The notes beneath the pieces are model-generated. The model worked only from the letters and a program-made list of their open reading frames with translations, did not search any database and was not told where the DNA came from. From positions 620,001 through 684,000 of the forward strand of contig NZNC01000015.1 of NCBI GenBank assembly GCA_002692965.1: a DNA stretch of 64,000 nucleotides, given 5' to 3'. The DNA comes from Haliea sp. (GTDB taxonomy: Bacteria; Pseudomonadota; Gammaproteobacteria; Pseudomonadales; Halieaceae). This document shows, piece by piece, positions 53,470 through 61,514 of the stretch; position 1 is the stretch's first letter; each line of letters opens with the position of its first letter. A program made the position numbers and the translations under genes.

Positions 53470-54615
53470 GTGATCAAGCGGTTTACTGCAGAGAGCAGCC
53501 GGGCGGCACTGGCCTTGGTGCGCGAGAGTCTGGGTCCCGATGCGGTGATTCTCTCCAATCGCCGCGTTGGTGAACAGGTGGAGTTGCTGGTCGCGACGGA
53601 TCTCAGCGCTGTCATGGAGCCGGCTCCAGCGGACCAGACTGGCTCTGCGGAAGCAGCGGCGACGCCGCCGCGTCAACCTGCACAGACACCACCCGAGGAG
53701 CTGGCCAGGCTGGAGTCCGAGCTGGTCCGTCTCAGGGGGATGGTAGAGCGCGAGTTGCAGCAGCGCAGCTGGCGGGATGTGGCGCTTGGCCCTACGGTGG
53801 AGGTGGTCCTGCAGCAGCGCTTGCTTCAGCTTGGCATCTCCCGAGTTCTGGGGGGTGCCCTGCTGGATGTGGGCGAAGCAGACGGTACCCTGGAGACGAG
53901 ATGGCAACACCTGCTGTCATTGTTGGCGAGGCGCGTTCGTCGACCCGCGGCCCCGGCGGTACTGCCCGCGCAGAAACTGCTCGCCTGCGTGGGTAGCACC
54001 GGGGTTGGAAAAACGGTGACGACGGCCAGGCTGGCGCTGCGCGACCAGCAGCGCAGCGCCGGTGGGCGCGTCGGTCTGATCGCCTTCGACTGCCACCGTC
54101 CGGTTCAGGCAGGGCCATTGCCGGAAATTGCACAGCAGGCCGGGCTCGAGTACCGCGAGGCGGGGTCTGTCGCTGAAATGCGCTTGGCCCTGCGCCAGCT
54201 TTCCCACTGCCGCCGTGTCTATATCGACACCGCTGGCTACGGCCAGCGCGACCCGCGCTGGCAGGAACAGCTTGAGTTACTGATCGGGATCGACCACGGT
54301 ATCGCTCTGTGCTGTGTACTGTCGGCGGCAGCGCAGCCGGCGCAGATTCGCGAAATGCTGCAGTTGCTCAAGGGCAAACCCCTGCTGGGTGCGGTTGTCA
54401 CCAAGGTGGATGAAGCCGTCGTCCTGGGTGGTGTCCTGGATGCCATGGTGCGTGCCGGCATCCAGTTGCTCGGCTTCAGTCGCAGCGGGGACGCTTCCGC
54501 TGAGCTGGAAGCAGCGGCTCCCGCCGAACTGGTTGCCCTGGCCGAGGCCCAGCGGCTGCGCCAGGTGGAGCCGGGGATGCGGTCGCCTGCGGTACCTTCA
54601 TTGGCCTACGCCTGA
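53470..54615 (+). CDS. flhF: FlhF, SRP-type GTPase for polar flagellar placement
   Basis: FlhF marks the cell pole for flagellar assembly. The 381-residue protein has an N-terminal basic part (IKRFTAESSRAALALVRESL), a linker, and the SRP GTPase domain (about 175-360) with P-loop GSTGVGKTVTTARLALRD, DTAGYGQRDPRW (G3) and TKVDEAVVLGGVLD (G4). The start is GTG. It is followed by fleN, its usual partner that limits flagellar number. Confidence 0.96.
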   Translation: MIKRFTAESSRAALALVRESLGPDAVILSNRRVGEQVELLVATDLSAVMEPAPADQTGSAEAAATPPRQPAQTPPEELARLESELVRLRGMVERELQQRSWRDVALGPTVEVVLQQRLLQLGISRVLGGALLDVGEADGTLETRWQHLLSLLARRVRRPAAPAVLPAQKLLACVGSTGVGKTVTTARLALRDQQRSAGGRVGLIAFDCHRPVQAGPLPEIAQQAGLEYREAGSVAEMRLALRQLSHCRRVYIDTAGYGQRDPRWQEQLELLIGIDHGIALCCVLSAAAQPAQIREMLQLLKGKPLLGAVVTKVDEAVVLGGVLDAMVRAGIQLLGFSRSGDASAELEAAAPAELVALAEAQRLRQVEPGMRSPAVPSLAYA

Positions 54616-54644
54616 TTGGGCGAATTCTGCGGACAACACCTGTC

Positions 54645-55472
54645 ATGAATCAACATGCTCCCACTCAGGTCATTGCAGTAACCGGTGGCAAGGGCGGTGT
54701 CGGCAAGACCAATATCGCGGTCAATCTCTCGGTTGCACTATCCCGACTGGGCCGCTCGGTCCTTCTGTTTGATGCCGACCTCGGCCTGGCCAACGTCGAC
54801 CTGATACTGGGGCTGCAATCGTCCTGGAATATCAGCCACGTGCTGTCGGGTGAACGTAACCTGCATGAAGTCGTGGTCGAGGGCCCCGCGGGTATTCGCG
54901 TGGTACCCGCCAGTTCGGGCCTGGCACGCATGGCCCGGTTGGGGGAGCTGGAGCTGGCGGGGTTGGTGCGCGAGTTCAGTCAGCTGGAAGACAGCTCTGA
55001 CGTACTGGTAGTGGATACGGGAGCAGGCCTGGATCCCTCGGTACTGATGTTCTGTGCCGCCTCGGAGGAGGTTGTCGTGGTGGTCTGCGATGAACCCGCG
55101 TCGATTGCCGATGCCTACTCGCTGATCAAGGTGCTGAACCAGACCCGGGCGGTGGAAAAGTTTCAGGTGATCGCCAACATGGTTGAAGGGGATGCGGCGG
55201 GCCGGCGACTGTTTGCCAAGCTCTGCAGTGTCACCGACCGTTTTCTCGACGCGCGTCTTCACTACCTGGGGGCAATTCCCCTGGACCCTTATTTGCGCAA
55301 GGCGGTACAGCGGCGTGTCCCGGTGTCCCTTGCCTATCCGCGGGCGCCCGCGTCGCTGGCCTTTACCCAGTTGGCAGAGAGTCTGTCGCGGCGGCCACAG
55401 CCGACGATGGAGACGGGGGGCATCAAGTTCTTCCTGGAGCGCATCGTTGCTTCACCGGTGTCACCTGTTTGA
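54645..55472 (+). CDS. fleN: FleN (FlhG), flagellar number regulator
   Basis: FleN is a MinD-like ATPase that limits flagellar number and, in Pseudomonas, restrains FleQ. The 275-residue protein has the deviant Walker A VTGGKGGVGKTNIAVNLSVA, switch FDADLGLANVDLILGL and VVDTGAGLDPSVLMF. The membrane-targeting C-terminal helix is present (GGIKFFLERIV). In Pseudomonas FleN acts through the AAA+ domain of FleQ, which is kept in this short FleQ. Confidence 0.96.
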   Translation: MNQHAPTQVIAVTGGKGGVGKTNIAVNLSVALSRLGRSVLLFDADLGLANVDLILGLQSSWNISHVLSGERNLHEVVVEGPAGIRVVPASSGLARMARLGELELAGLVREFSQLEDSSDVLVVDTGAGLDPSVLMFCAASEEVVVVVCDEPASIADAYSLIKVLNQTRAVEKFQVIANMVEGDAAGRRLFAKLCSVTDRFLDARLHYLGAIPLDPYLRKAVQRRVPVSLAYPRAPASLAFTQLAESLSRRPQPTMETGGIKFFLERIVASPVSPV

Positions 55473-55482
55473 GGAGCCCCCG

Positions 55483-56190
55483 GTGACGCTATCCGATACC
55501 CTCTATCAGCAGCCCGATCCGGCGCAACTCGACCGGCGGCTGCGTGAGTACTTGCCGCTGGTGAAGCAGATAGCCTTGCACCTCTCGGCCAGGTTGCCCG
55601 CGAGTATCGAGCTGGATGATCTGATGCAGGCGGGCATGATGGGCCTCCTGCATGCCTGTGAGCAGTACCGCGCCGAGGCCGGCGCGAGTTTTCGTACTTA
55701 CGCCGGCATCCGGATCAAGGGTGCGATGCTGGATGAATTGCGGCGCGGCGACTGGCTTCCTCGGCGCATCCAGCGCGAACTGCGGCGTGTCGCCGAAGCC
55801 GTCGATCTGGCGGGGGCCCGCACCGGTGGCCAGCCCGGCGAGCGAGATATTGCAGAGACTCTCGGTATGTCGCTGGCAGACTATCAGGCCCTCGCGGGGG
55901 AACTGGCTTGCGCACGCATGCTGCCACTCGGGGAGGAGGATCTGGAGCTGTTGCCGAAGGGGGAGGATCCCGCCGGCCTCGCCGACAGCCAGCGTTTCCG
56001 GGAGCAGTTGGCAATCTGCGTGGCGGAGCTGCCGGACAGGGAGCAGTTAATGATGGCGCTGTATTACGATGAGGGGCTCAATCTGAAAGAGGTCGGCGCG
56101 GTGCTGGGCGTATCGGAATCCCGCGTTTCGCAGTTGCATGGCCAGGCCCTGGCCAGGTTGCGCAGTGCCCTGCGTGGCTGGCTGGCATAA
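55483..56190 (+). CDS. fliA: FliA, sigma28 factor
   Basis: FliA drives late flagellar genes. The GTG at 55483, with GAGGAG upstream, gives 235 residues, the family length; the frame extends back into fleN as a shadow. It has region 2 (LPLVKQIALHLSARLPASIE, FRTYAGIRIKGAMLDELRRG), region 3 and region 4 (LNLKEVGAVLGVSESRVSQL). It likely reads the promoters before fliC and flgM. The next gene is motC; no chemotaxis gene lies between. Confidence 0.97.
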   Translation: MTLSDTLYQQPDPAQLDRRLREYLPLVKQIALHLSARLPASIELDDLMQAGMMGLLHACEQYRAEAGASFRTYAGIRIKGAMLDELRRGDWLPRRIQRELRRVAEAVDLAGARTGGQPGERDIAETLGMSLADYQALAGELACARMLPLGEEDLELLPKGEDPAGLADSQRFREQLAICVAELPDREQLMMALYYDEGLNLKEVGAVLGVSESRVSQLHGQALARLRSALRGWLA

Positions 56191-56202
56191 TGGGGACAAA
56201 GG

Positions 56203-56973
56203 ATGTCTGCTGTGGGTAGAAAGCTGCGTTCTCTCGACATTCTGGCTTTGCTTGGGCTGGCGATGTCGATCGGCGCAGTCTTTGCCGGCAACCTGTTGGA
56301 AGGTGGAAGTGCCGCTGCCCTGTTGCAGCTGACGGCCTTTGTGATCGTTGTCGGCGGCACGGTCGGGGCCGTGCTGCTGCAAACGCCGTTGGCGGACTTC
56401 CGGATGGCCATAGCGCGCCTAGGCTATGTGTTTCTGCCGCCCGGGGATAGCCGGGAGGCAGCTGTAGAGCGGCTGTTGAGCTGGTCCCGGCGGGCGCGCC
56501 GCGACGGCCTGCTTGCCCTCGAGTCCGAGCTGGAATCGGGCGCAAGCGACTTCGAGGCCAAAGGCCTGCGCCTGGTGATTGATGGTTTCTCCGCCGACGA
56601 TATCCGCAGCACACTTGCGGTGCACGTGGAGAGCCGTCTCTCTTCCGAGATGCGTTATGCACAGGTCTACGAGGCGATGGGCGGTTACGCCCCGACAATC
56701 GGCATTCTGGGCGCTGTGCTCGGATTGATCCAGGTGATGCGGAACCTGGCCGACCCCGCAGCACTGGGGCAGGGGATTGCCGTGGCCTTCGTGGCTACCA
56801 TTTATGGCGTGGGATTTGCCAATTTGCTGTTTCTTCCCGTTGCCAACAAGTTGCGAGCGATCGCCCACGAACGCGCGCGCTATGAAGATTTGCTGGTCGC
56901 AGGCATCGCCATGATAGCCCTGGGCGACAACCCTCGCGCCATTCGCAGCAAGCTGGAAGGTTACCTGCACTAG
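56203..56973 (+). CDS. motC: MotC, stator subunit (MotA family)
   Basis: MotC is the ion-channel subunit of the second stator, MotCD. The 256-residue protein has four membrane helices: LDILALLGLAMSIGAVFAGN, LLQLTAFVIVVGGTVGAVLL, then the GGYAPTIGILGAVLGLIQVM and GQGIAVAFVATIYGVGFANL pair that forms the channel. Charged residues of the cytoplasmic loop (ESRLSSEMRYAQVYE) contact FliG. The position after fliA matches Pseudomonas motC, except that the chemotaxis genes are absent. motD starts on its stop codon (TAGTG). Confidence 0.92.
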   Translation: MSAVGRKLRSLDILALLGLAMSIGAVFAGNLLEGGSAAALLQLTAFVIVVGGTVGAVLLQTPLADFRMAIARLGYVFLPPGDSREAAVERLLSWSRRARRDGLLALESELESGASDFEAKGLRLVIDGFSADDIRSTLAVHVESRLSSEMRYAQVYEAMGGYAPTIGILGAVLGLIQVMRNLADPAALGQGIAVAFVATIYGVGFANLLFLPVANKLRAIAHERARYEDLLVAGIAMIALGDNPRAIRSKLEGYLH

Positions 56974-57779
56974 TGCGGTACTACTCGCGTCAGCTCGATC
57001 TGCCACAGGCCAGTCGCGATCGCTGGCTGGTATCCTATGCGGACCTGCTCACGCTAATGTTTGCTTTCTTTGTGGTGATGTATGCCATCGCCCAGGCTAG
57101 TGACGGCGATTACCGGGTACTCTCGAACTCCATCAGTAGTGCCTTTTCCCGCTCACAGCCAGCCGGGCCCGTACCGACGTCCGTGCTCGAAGGGAATCGC
57201 GGGGGGGCGCCAGAACCTTCGCGGGTCCAGGTGCCATTTCGCGCACCGCATGAGCACGCGGAGCGATCCCTGGAGCAGCTTTCGAAGCGGGTCATGCAAG
57301 TGCGCAACCTGCAGCGTATCTCCCTGGACCGACTGCGGGTCGAGTTCGTGGACGGTCGCCTGGATATCGACCTGGATGCCACTCTCCTGTTTCCTCGAGG
57401 CAGCTCGGCAATGCTGGCGGCGGCCATGCCCTTGATGCAGGAACTGGGCGCCGCATTGGGTCCACTGCCAAACCGCATAAAGGTGGCCGGACACACTGAC
57501 AATATACCCATACGCAATCGCCAGTTCAGTTCCAACTGGGAGTTGTCTGCTGCCCGGGCTGCGTCCGTGGTGCGGACGCTGGCTTCCTACGGTGTGGCGC
57601 CGCCTCGATTGTCGCTGGAGGCTTTTGGCGAGCAACGCCCGAAAGCGGATAACAGCACCGAAACGGGTCGCGCCCGCAATCGGCGGGTGGTGGTGAGTGT
57701 GCTGGCCGAGCCCCGGCAAGGTAGTGTGACACCCGCCTTGGCCGAGGTATTGCTGGCGCCTGCTGGAATCCAGCGCTAG
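56973..57779 (+). CDS. motD: MotD, stator subunit (MotB family)
   Basis: MotD anchors the MotC stator to the cell wall. The 268-residue protein has the membrane helix with ion-binding Asp in SYADLLTLMFAFFVVMYAIA (about residues 21-40), a linker with the plug region, and the OmpA peptidoglycan-binding domain (about 125-250) with VAGHTDNIPIRNRQFSSNWE and RARNRRVVVSV. The GTG start overlaps the motC stop. Its stop shares a CTAG palindrome with the convergent PilZ gene. Confidence 0.93.
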   Translation: MRYYSRQLDLPQASRDRWLVSYADLLTLMFAFFVVMYAIAQASDGDYRVLSNSISSAFSRSQPAGPVPTSVLEGNRGGAPEPSRVQVPFRAPHEHAERSLEQLSKRVMQVRNLQRISLDRLRVEFVDGRLDIDLDATLLFPRGSSAMLAAAMPLMQELGAALGPLPNRIKVAGHTDNIPIRNRQFSSNWELSAARAASVVRTLASYGVAPPRLSLEAFGEQRPKADNSTETGRARNRRVVVSVLAEPRQGSVTPALAEVLLAPAGIQR

Positions 57780-58285
57780 TTGGAATGAGGGCGTTTCTGC
57801 TGTTTTTGTACGACGTGGCGGATGAGGATTTCCCGCTGCGCTTCATCACCTTCAAAGGCCACCTGGGTATACCAGCGGCCCGGACACTCCGGAACTGGGC
57901 GGCTGTCCGCCACGACCTGGCCGTGGACGGTCACCAGACTGTGCGCGGGTAGCAAGCCAATCACCAGCTCCAGCGGGGTGCCGTGTGCCAGGCGCTCGGA
58001 AGTGGTGAAGGCAATGCCGGAACCGCTGAGGTTGACAGGGATCGGTTCCAGGCCCGGGGGCAGCGAAAGGGAGCCCTGTCGCAGGTAGTTGAGTTTCTGG
58101 TTGAGCAGACCTAGTGCCTGGGCGGCCGTCGGGTTGTCACGCCAGGCCAAATTGATAGCCGTGTTCAGGGCCGTATCCAGCTGCTCCAGGGTGGCATCGC
58201 GCGGCTCTGCATGGCCGCGGCGCTTGTGGTAGACCACGAGCGCTTCGTCGTTGATTCGGAAGAACTCACGTCGATTATTCTGCAT
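57776..58285 (-). CDS. PilZ-domain protein, probable cyclic-di-GMP receptor
   Basis: A 169-residue protein with the two PilZ marks: NRREFFRINDEA at the N-terminus (the RxxxR switch) and NLSGSGIAFT in the centre ([DN]xSxxG). Unlike a minimal PilZ domain, about 65 mostly helical residues (DATLEQLDTALNTAINLAWR and LGLLNQKLNYLR) lie between these two motifs, as in helix-inserted, oligomer-forming PilZ proteins. It follows pomAB by 17 bases on the same strand and ends at motD. Its place among two stator operons suggests it adjusts stator use by cyclic-di-GMP, as FlgZ/YcgR proteins do. Confidence 0.85.
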   Translation of the reverse strand: MQNNRREFFRINDEALVVYHKRRGHAEPRDATLEQLDTALNTAINLAWRDNPTAAQALGLLNQKLNYLRQGSLSLPPGLEPIPVNLSGSGIAFTTSERLAHGTPLELVIGLLPAHSLVTVHGQVVADSRPVPECPGRWYTQVAFEGDEAQREILIRHVVQKQQKRPHSN

Positions 58286-58302
58286 AGGTGTCACCGTAGG
58301 GG

Positions 58303-59232
58303 TTAGCTGTCATCTTGCAGGCCGAGAATATCCAGGGCTTCCGGATTGTCCTCAAGCAGTCCCTCCAGGGACTCCGATGCAGCACGGTCCTCACCTTGGC
58401 GTATGACCAGCTCGACGCGGCGATTGAGGGCCCGGCCTTCCGGAGATTCGTTGCTGGTAAAGGGCCGTGTATCGGCATAACCGACTACCATGAGGCGCTC
58501 TTCATCCAGACCGCCTTCCTGCATCAGCTCATGCATCACCGACAGTGCGCGCGAGGCGGACAGATCCCAGTTGGAGGAAAACTGGCCTCCCGAGATGGGT
58601 ACGTTATCGGTATGGCCCTCCACGGAAATTTTGCCGGGTATGTCCCGGAGCGCTTCCCGGAGTTTTGCCAGTGTGGGCAGGAACGCGGGGTCCAGCACGC
58701 TGGAGCCGGAGGGGAAAGAGCCATTTTCGCGGATGCGTACGGTGATCGAGCGGCCTTCTATCTCGATATCCACTTTTCCGTTGCTGACTTCATTCTGCAG
58801 GATTTGCTCGAGCATCCTGGCATCTTCCTGTGTCCGTGCCAGAAGCTCTCGAAGCTCGGCTTTCAGGGCTTCGCGAGTGGACTTCTGGGTCGCGCCCTGC
58901 CCTCCCGGTGTGCCCACCTCGAGCGAGGGGCGGGTGGGGTCGGTGGTGACCTGGCGAACCGTATCGAGATTGGTGGGCTGCGGCTTTCCGGGGCTGAACT
59001 CCTGGGCGATTATGCTGGTGCCCTTGGGGATGTCTTCCAGCTTGATTTCGTCCTGTACCCCAAAAGCCATTTTCATGGAGCCGGCGATCTGCTTGTATTT
59101 TTCCACGTCCATCTCGGAAAAGGAGAGCAGCAGTACGAAGAAGGTCATCAACAATGACATCAGGTCGGCAAAGGTCGCCATCCAGGGAGGTGCCCCGGGC
59201 TTGACCTCCTCTTCGTCCTCGAAGTCGATCAT
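58303..59232 (-). CDS. pomB: PomB-like stator subunit (MotB family)
   Basis: The anchor subunit of the first stator. The 309-residue protein has the membrane helix with ion-binding Asp in TFADLMSLLMTFFVLLLSFS, a sequence typical of sodium-type PomB, a long linker, and the OmpA domain with VEGHTDNVPISGGQFSSNWD and GRALNRRVELVI. It overlaps pomA in ATGA. The sodium assignment is an inference from the helix sequence. Confidence 0.94.
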   Translation of the reverse strand: MIDFEDEEEVKPGAPPWMATFADLMSLLMTFFVLLLSFSEMDVEKYKQIAGSMKMAFGVQDEIKLEDIPKGTSIIAQEFSPGKPQPTNLDTVRQVTTDPTRPSLEVGTPGGQGATQKSTREALKAELRELLARTQEDARMLEQILQNEVSNGKVDIEIEGRSITVRIRENGSFPSGSSVLDPAFLPTLAKLREALRDIPGKISVEGHTDNVPISGGQFSSNWDLSASRALSVMHELMQEGGLDEERLMVVGYADTRPFTSNESPEGRALNRRVELVIRQGEDRAASESLEGLLEDNPEALDILGLQDDS

Positions 59233-59996
59233 ACCGCGGGTTCGGCCTCGCGGTTGCGTTTGCGCGGGTCGATGTAGGCCTGGAGCATCGACTCGATGAC
59301 ACGGGGGTTCTGTCCTTCCTGGATAGCCAGGATGCCATCAATACAGAGGGCTTTGAGTTGCCCTTCCTGGCTCTTGCGCAACTCGAGCTTGTCGGCAATC
59401 GGTATGGCCACCATGTTTGCCAGGATGGCGCCGTAGAGCGTCGTCAGCAGGGCAATGGCCATGGCCGGCCCGATGGCTTTGGGGTCATCCATGGACGACA
59501 GCATCTGAACCAGGCCTATCAACGTGCCGATCATGCCCATGGCCGGGGCCACGTCCCCGGTGGCGGTGAAGACCTTGTTGCCCCACTTGTGCCGGTCGAT
59601 GGTCTGCTGCAGTTCCTTGTGCAGAACCGAGCTGACCACTTCCCGGTTGTTGCCATCGATCAGCATGCGCACACCCTGGGCCAGAAACTCGTTTTGGATC
59701 TCCACGTTTTCTAGCGCCAGCATGCCGTCCTTGCGGGCCACGGTGGCCAGCTCGACGATCTGCTCGATCAGTTGTTCCGGGTCCTGCAGCTTGAATATGA
59801 AAGCCCGGGCCGCCACCTTGAAGGCGCCGAAGAATTGGCCCAGGGTGAATTTGATCATCACCACCAACACAGTGCCCCCGAGGACAATGAGAATGGAGGG
59901 GACGTTGACAAAGATGATTGGGGAGCCGCCAGTGATGATGGCTGCCAGAACGACGCCGATGGCGCCCAACAGCCCGAGTAAAGTCGCTAGATCCAT
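59229..59996 (-). CDS. pomA: PomA-like stator subunit (MotA family)
   Basis: The channel subunit of the first stator. The 255-residue protein begins MDLATLLGLLGAIGVVLAAI and has FVNVPSILIVLGGTVLVVMI, then GDVAPAMGMIGTLIGLVQML and AIGPAMAIALLTTLYGAILA, like Vibrio PomA. Its promoter would lie in the 117-base divergent gap to the FliK-like gene; AGTATACT at 60037-60044 could give a -10 box for either direction, but no clear -35 was seen. Confidence 0.95.
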   Translation of the reverse strand: MDLATLLGLLGAIGVVLAAIITGGSPIIFVNVPSILIVLGGTVLVVMIKFTLGQFFGAFKVAARAFIFKLQDPEQLIEQIVELATVARKDGMLALENVEIQNEFLAQGVRMLIDGNNREVVSSVLHKELQQTIDRHKWGNKVFTATGDVAPAMGMIGTLIGLVQMLSSMDDPKAIGPAMAIALLTTLYGAILANMVAIPIADKLELRKSQEGQLKALCIDGILAIQEGQNPRVIESMLQAYIDPRKRNREAEPAV

Positions 59997-60125
59997 TTTT
60001 TCGAAGTCCTTTTCGCTGCCCGGCCCCTGCGCTCCGAGTATACTGGAGCTCGCTTCCCTGACCTAGTGGGCCGTCACCACAGCGGACATGAACCGGGGGG
60101 CGAGACATGCAGGATGCCGCATGCT

Positions 60126-61181
60126 ATGTTTCGGGCAAATTCCGGTGTCCCCCTCATGGCCACGATCCAGCTGTCCCTCGAAAAACCAGCCAACGCCGTT
60201 GCCACCGAGCGCGGGTGGCTGCAACAGCTGCGGATTGGCGATCGCCTCGTGGGGCGTGTGCTGGGCGAGCCGAGGGAGGGCCTGGTTCCCCTGCTGGTGC
60301 GGGGCTTGCGCATCAATGCCCCAATCAGTGGCCGGTATCCGCCGGGGACGGAGCTGGCCCTGCGTGTCATCGAAGTGGGGCCCAGGCTGGTCTTGCAAGT
60401 CGAAGCGCCAGTGACGGCGACAGCACAGCGCAGCCTCTCGGGCCTGCCCGCTGCACTTGCCAGCCCACAACTCGCCCTGGCCCGGGTTTTCCAGACCTTG
60501 CTCTCGCCGGTAGCCGAGCACAGCCCCGTCGCGGCAGCCCTGCGCAGTGCGCTGCCCTCTGCGGATGAGCTTGTCCGTCCCGATGGCTTGCGTTCAGCGC
60601 TGCGTTCCTCCGGGCTCTGGCTCGAAGCCAGCCTGGCCGCGGCACTTTCCGGCGCCGCGGTTCCACAGGGCGATTTGAAGGCGCTGCTGGCGAACCTGCT
60701 GATGGATCTCCGACGCCGGCAGCCACTCTCCAGTGGCGCGCAACTATCCTCCCCGGCATTGTTCCAGGAATTGGAGAGTGCATTGCTGGCGCTGAACGCG
60801 AACCAGCTCAAGTCGCTACCTCCCGACCCGGGGCAGGCGCAGAATTGGATTCTGACCCTGCCCTATGGCCTGCACGGAGAGGCGCGGTCCCTGCAAATGA
60901 CGGTAAGTCACAAGGAGCCCGGATCCTCGACCGAGGAGCGGGCGGAGGGCGCATTGTGGCGTGTCCAGTTGCAGCTTGAGTTGCCTCGGCTCGGGAAGCT
61001 GGACGTAGACCTTCGCCTGCAGGGAGATCGGGTGACTGTCAGTATGAATAGCCCCTCCGACGCAGGCTTGTCTCGACTCGCCGGTGGGCGTGAGCGTCTG
61101 GCGCAGTGCCTGGATGCGGCGGGCCTTCAGCTGGAAACACTGCGGCTGACGCGAGACCAACATGTGGGAGGTCAGGCGTGA
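60126..61181 (+). CDS. Second FliK-like protein (hook-length control domain)
   Basis: A 351-residue protein distinct from the FliK at 44639. The N-terminal half has an OB-like start (RIGDRLVGRVLGEPREGLVP) and the C-terminal part (about 235-340) resembles the FliK Flg_hook domain: WRVQLQLELPRLGKLDVDLR, LQGDRVTVSMNS and a final ERLAQCLDAAGLQLETLRLT. The start is uncertain; ATG 60114 and 60156 and a GTG at 60066 are in frame. It overlaps the FlhB-like gene in GTGA. A role in export switching is inferred from the domain and the partner. Confidence 0.75.
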   Translation: MFRANSGVPLMATIQLSLEKPANAVATERGWLQQLRIGDRLVGRVLGEPREGLVPLLVRGLRINAPISGRYPPGTELALRVIEVGPRLVLQVEAPVTATAQRSLSGLPAALASPQLALARVFQTLLSPVAEHSPVAAALRSALPSADELVRPDGLRSALRSSGLWLEASLAAALSGAAVPQGDLKALLANLLMDLRRRQPLSSGAQLSSPALFQELESALLALNANQLKSLPPDPGQAQNWILTLPYGLHGEARSLQMTVSHKEPGSSTEERAEGALWRVQLQLELPRLGKLDVDLRLQGDRVTVSMNSPSDAGLSRLAGGRERLAQCLDAAGLQLETLRLTRDQHVGGQA

Positions 61182-61486
61182 GCGGAAATGCAACCCGTGG
61201 CGACGCCTATGCGCCTGCTGGCGAGTCATCTTTCCTGGCGGTCGCTCTGGACTATAGCGGTGAGGGAGCGCCCCGTGTGGTCGCCTCGGGTGAGAACGCG
61301 CTGGCCGAACGCATTGCCGCCTTGGCTCGGGAGCACGGGGTTCCTGTGGTGACCGACTACGGACTGATCGGCTTGTTGAGTCAGATACCCCTGGGCGAGG
61401 AAATTCCCGAAGCGCTCTATCTGGCGGTGGCCGAGGTGCTCGCGTATGTTTTCCTGGTCGGTGAGGGACTGGATGCCTCTGCTTGA
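61178..61486 (+). CDS. Orphan FlhB C-terminal domain protein (FlhX/FhlB type)
   Basis: A 102-residue soluble protein homologous to the part of FlhB after its autocleavage site. FLAVALDYSGEGAPRVVASG aligns with YAVALRYSQEGPGAPRVVAK of FlhB, and GEEIPEALYLAVAEVLAYVF with GEEIPQGLYLAVARVLAYVY. The NPTH site itself and the membrane part are absent. In Helicobacter and Campylobacter, FlhX-type proteins can stand in for the cleaved FlhB fragment. The GTG start overlaps the FliK-like gene, so the two are coupled. Confidence 0.85.
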   Translation: MSGNATRGDAYAPAGESSFLAVALDYSGEGAPRVVASGENALAERIAALAREHGVPVVTDYGLIGLLSQIPLGEEIPEALYLAVAEVLAYVFLVGEGLDASA

Positions 61487-61514
61487 CCGGCGGTCGTTGA
61501 ACGAGGGAAGGGGA

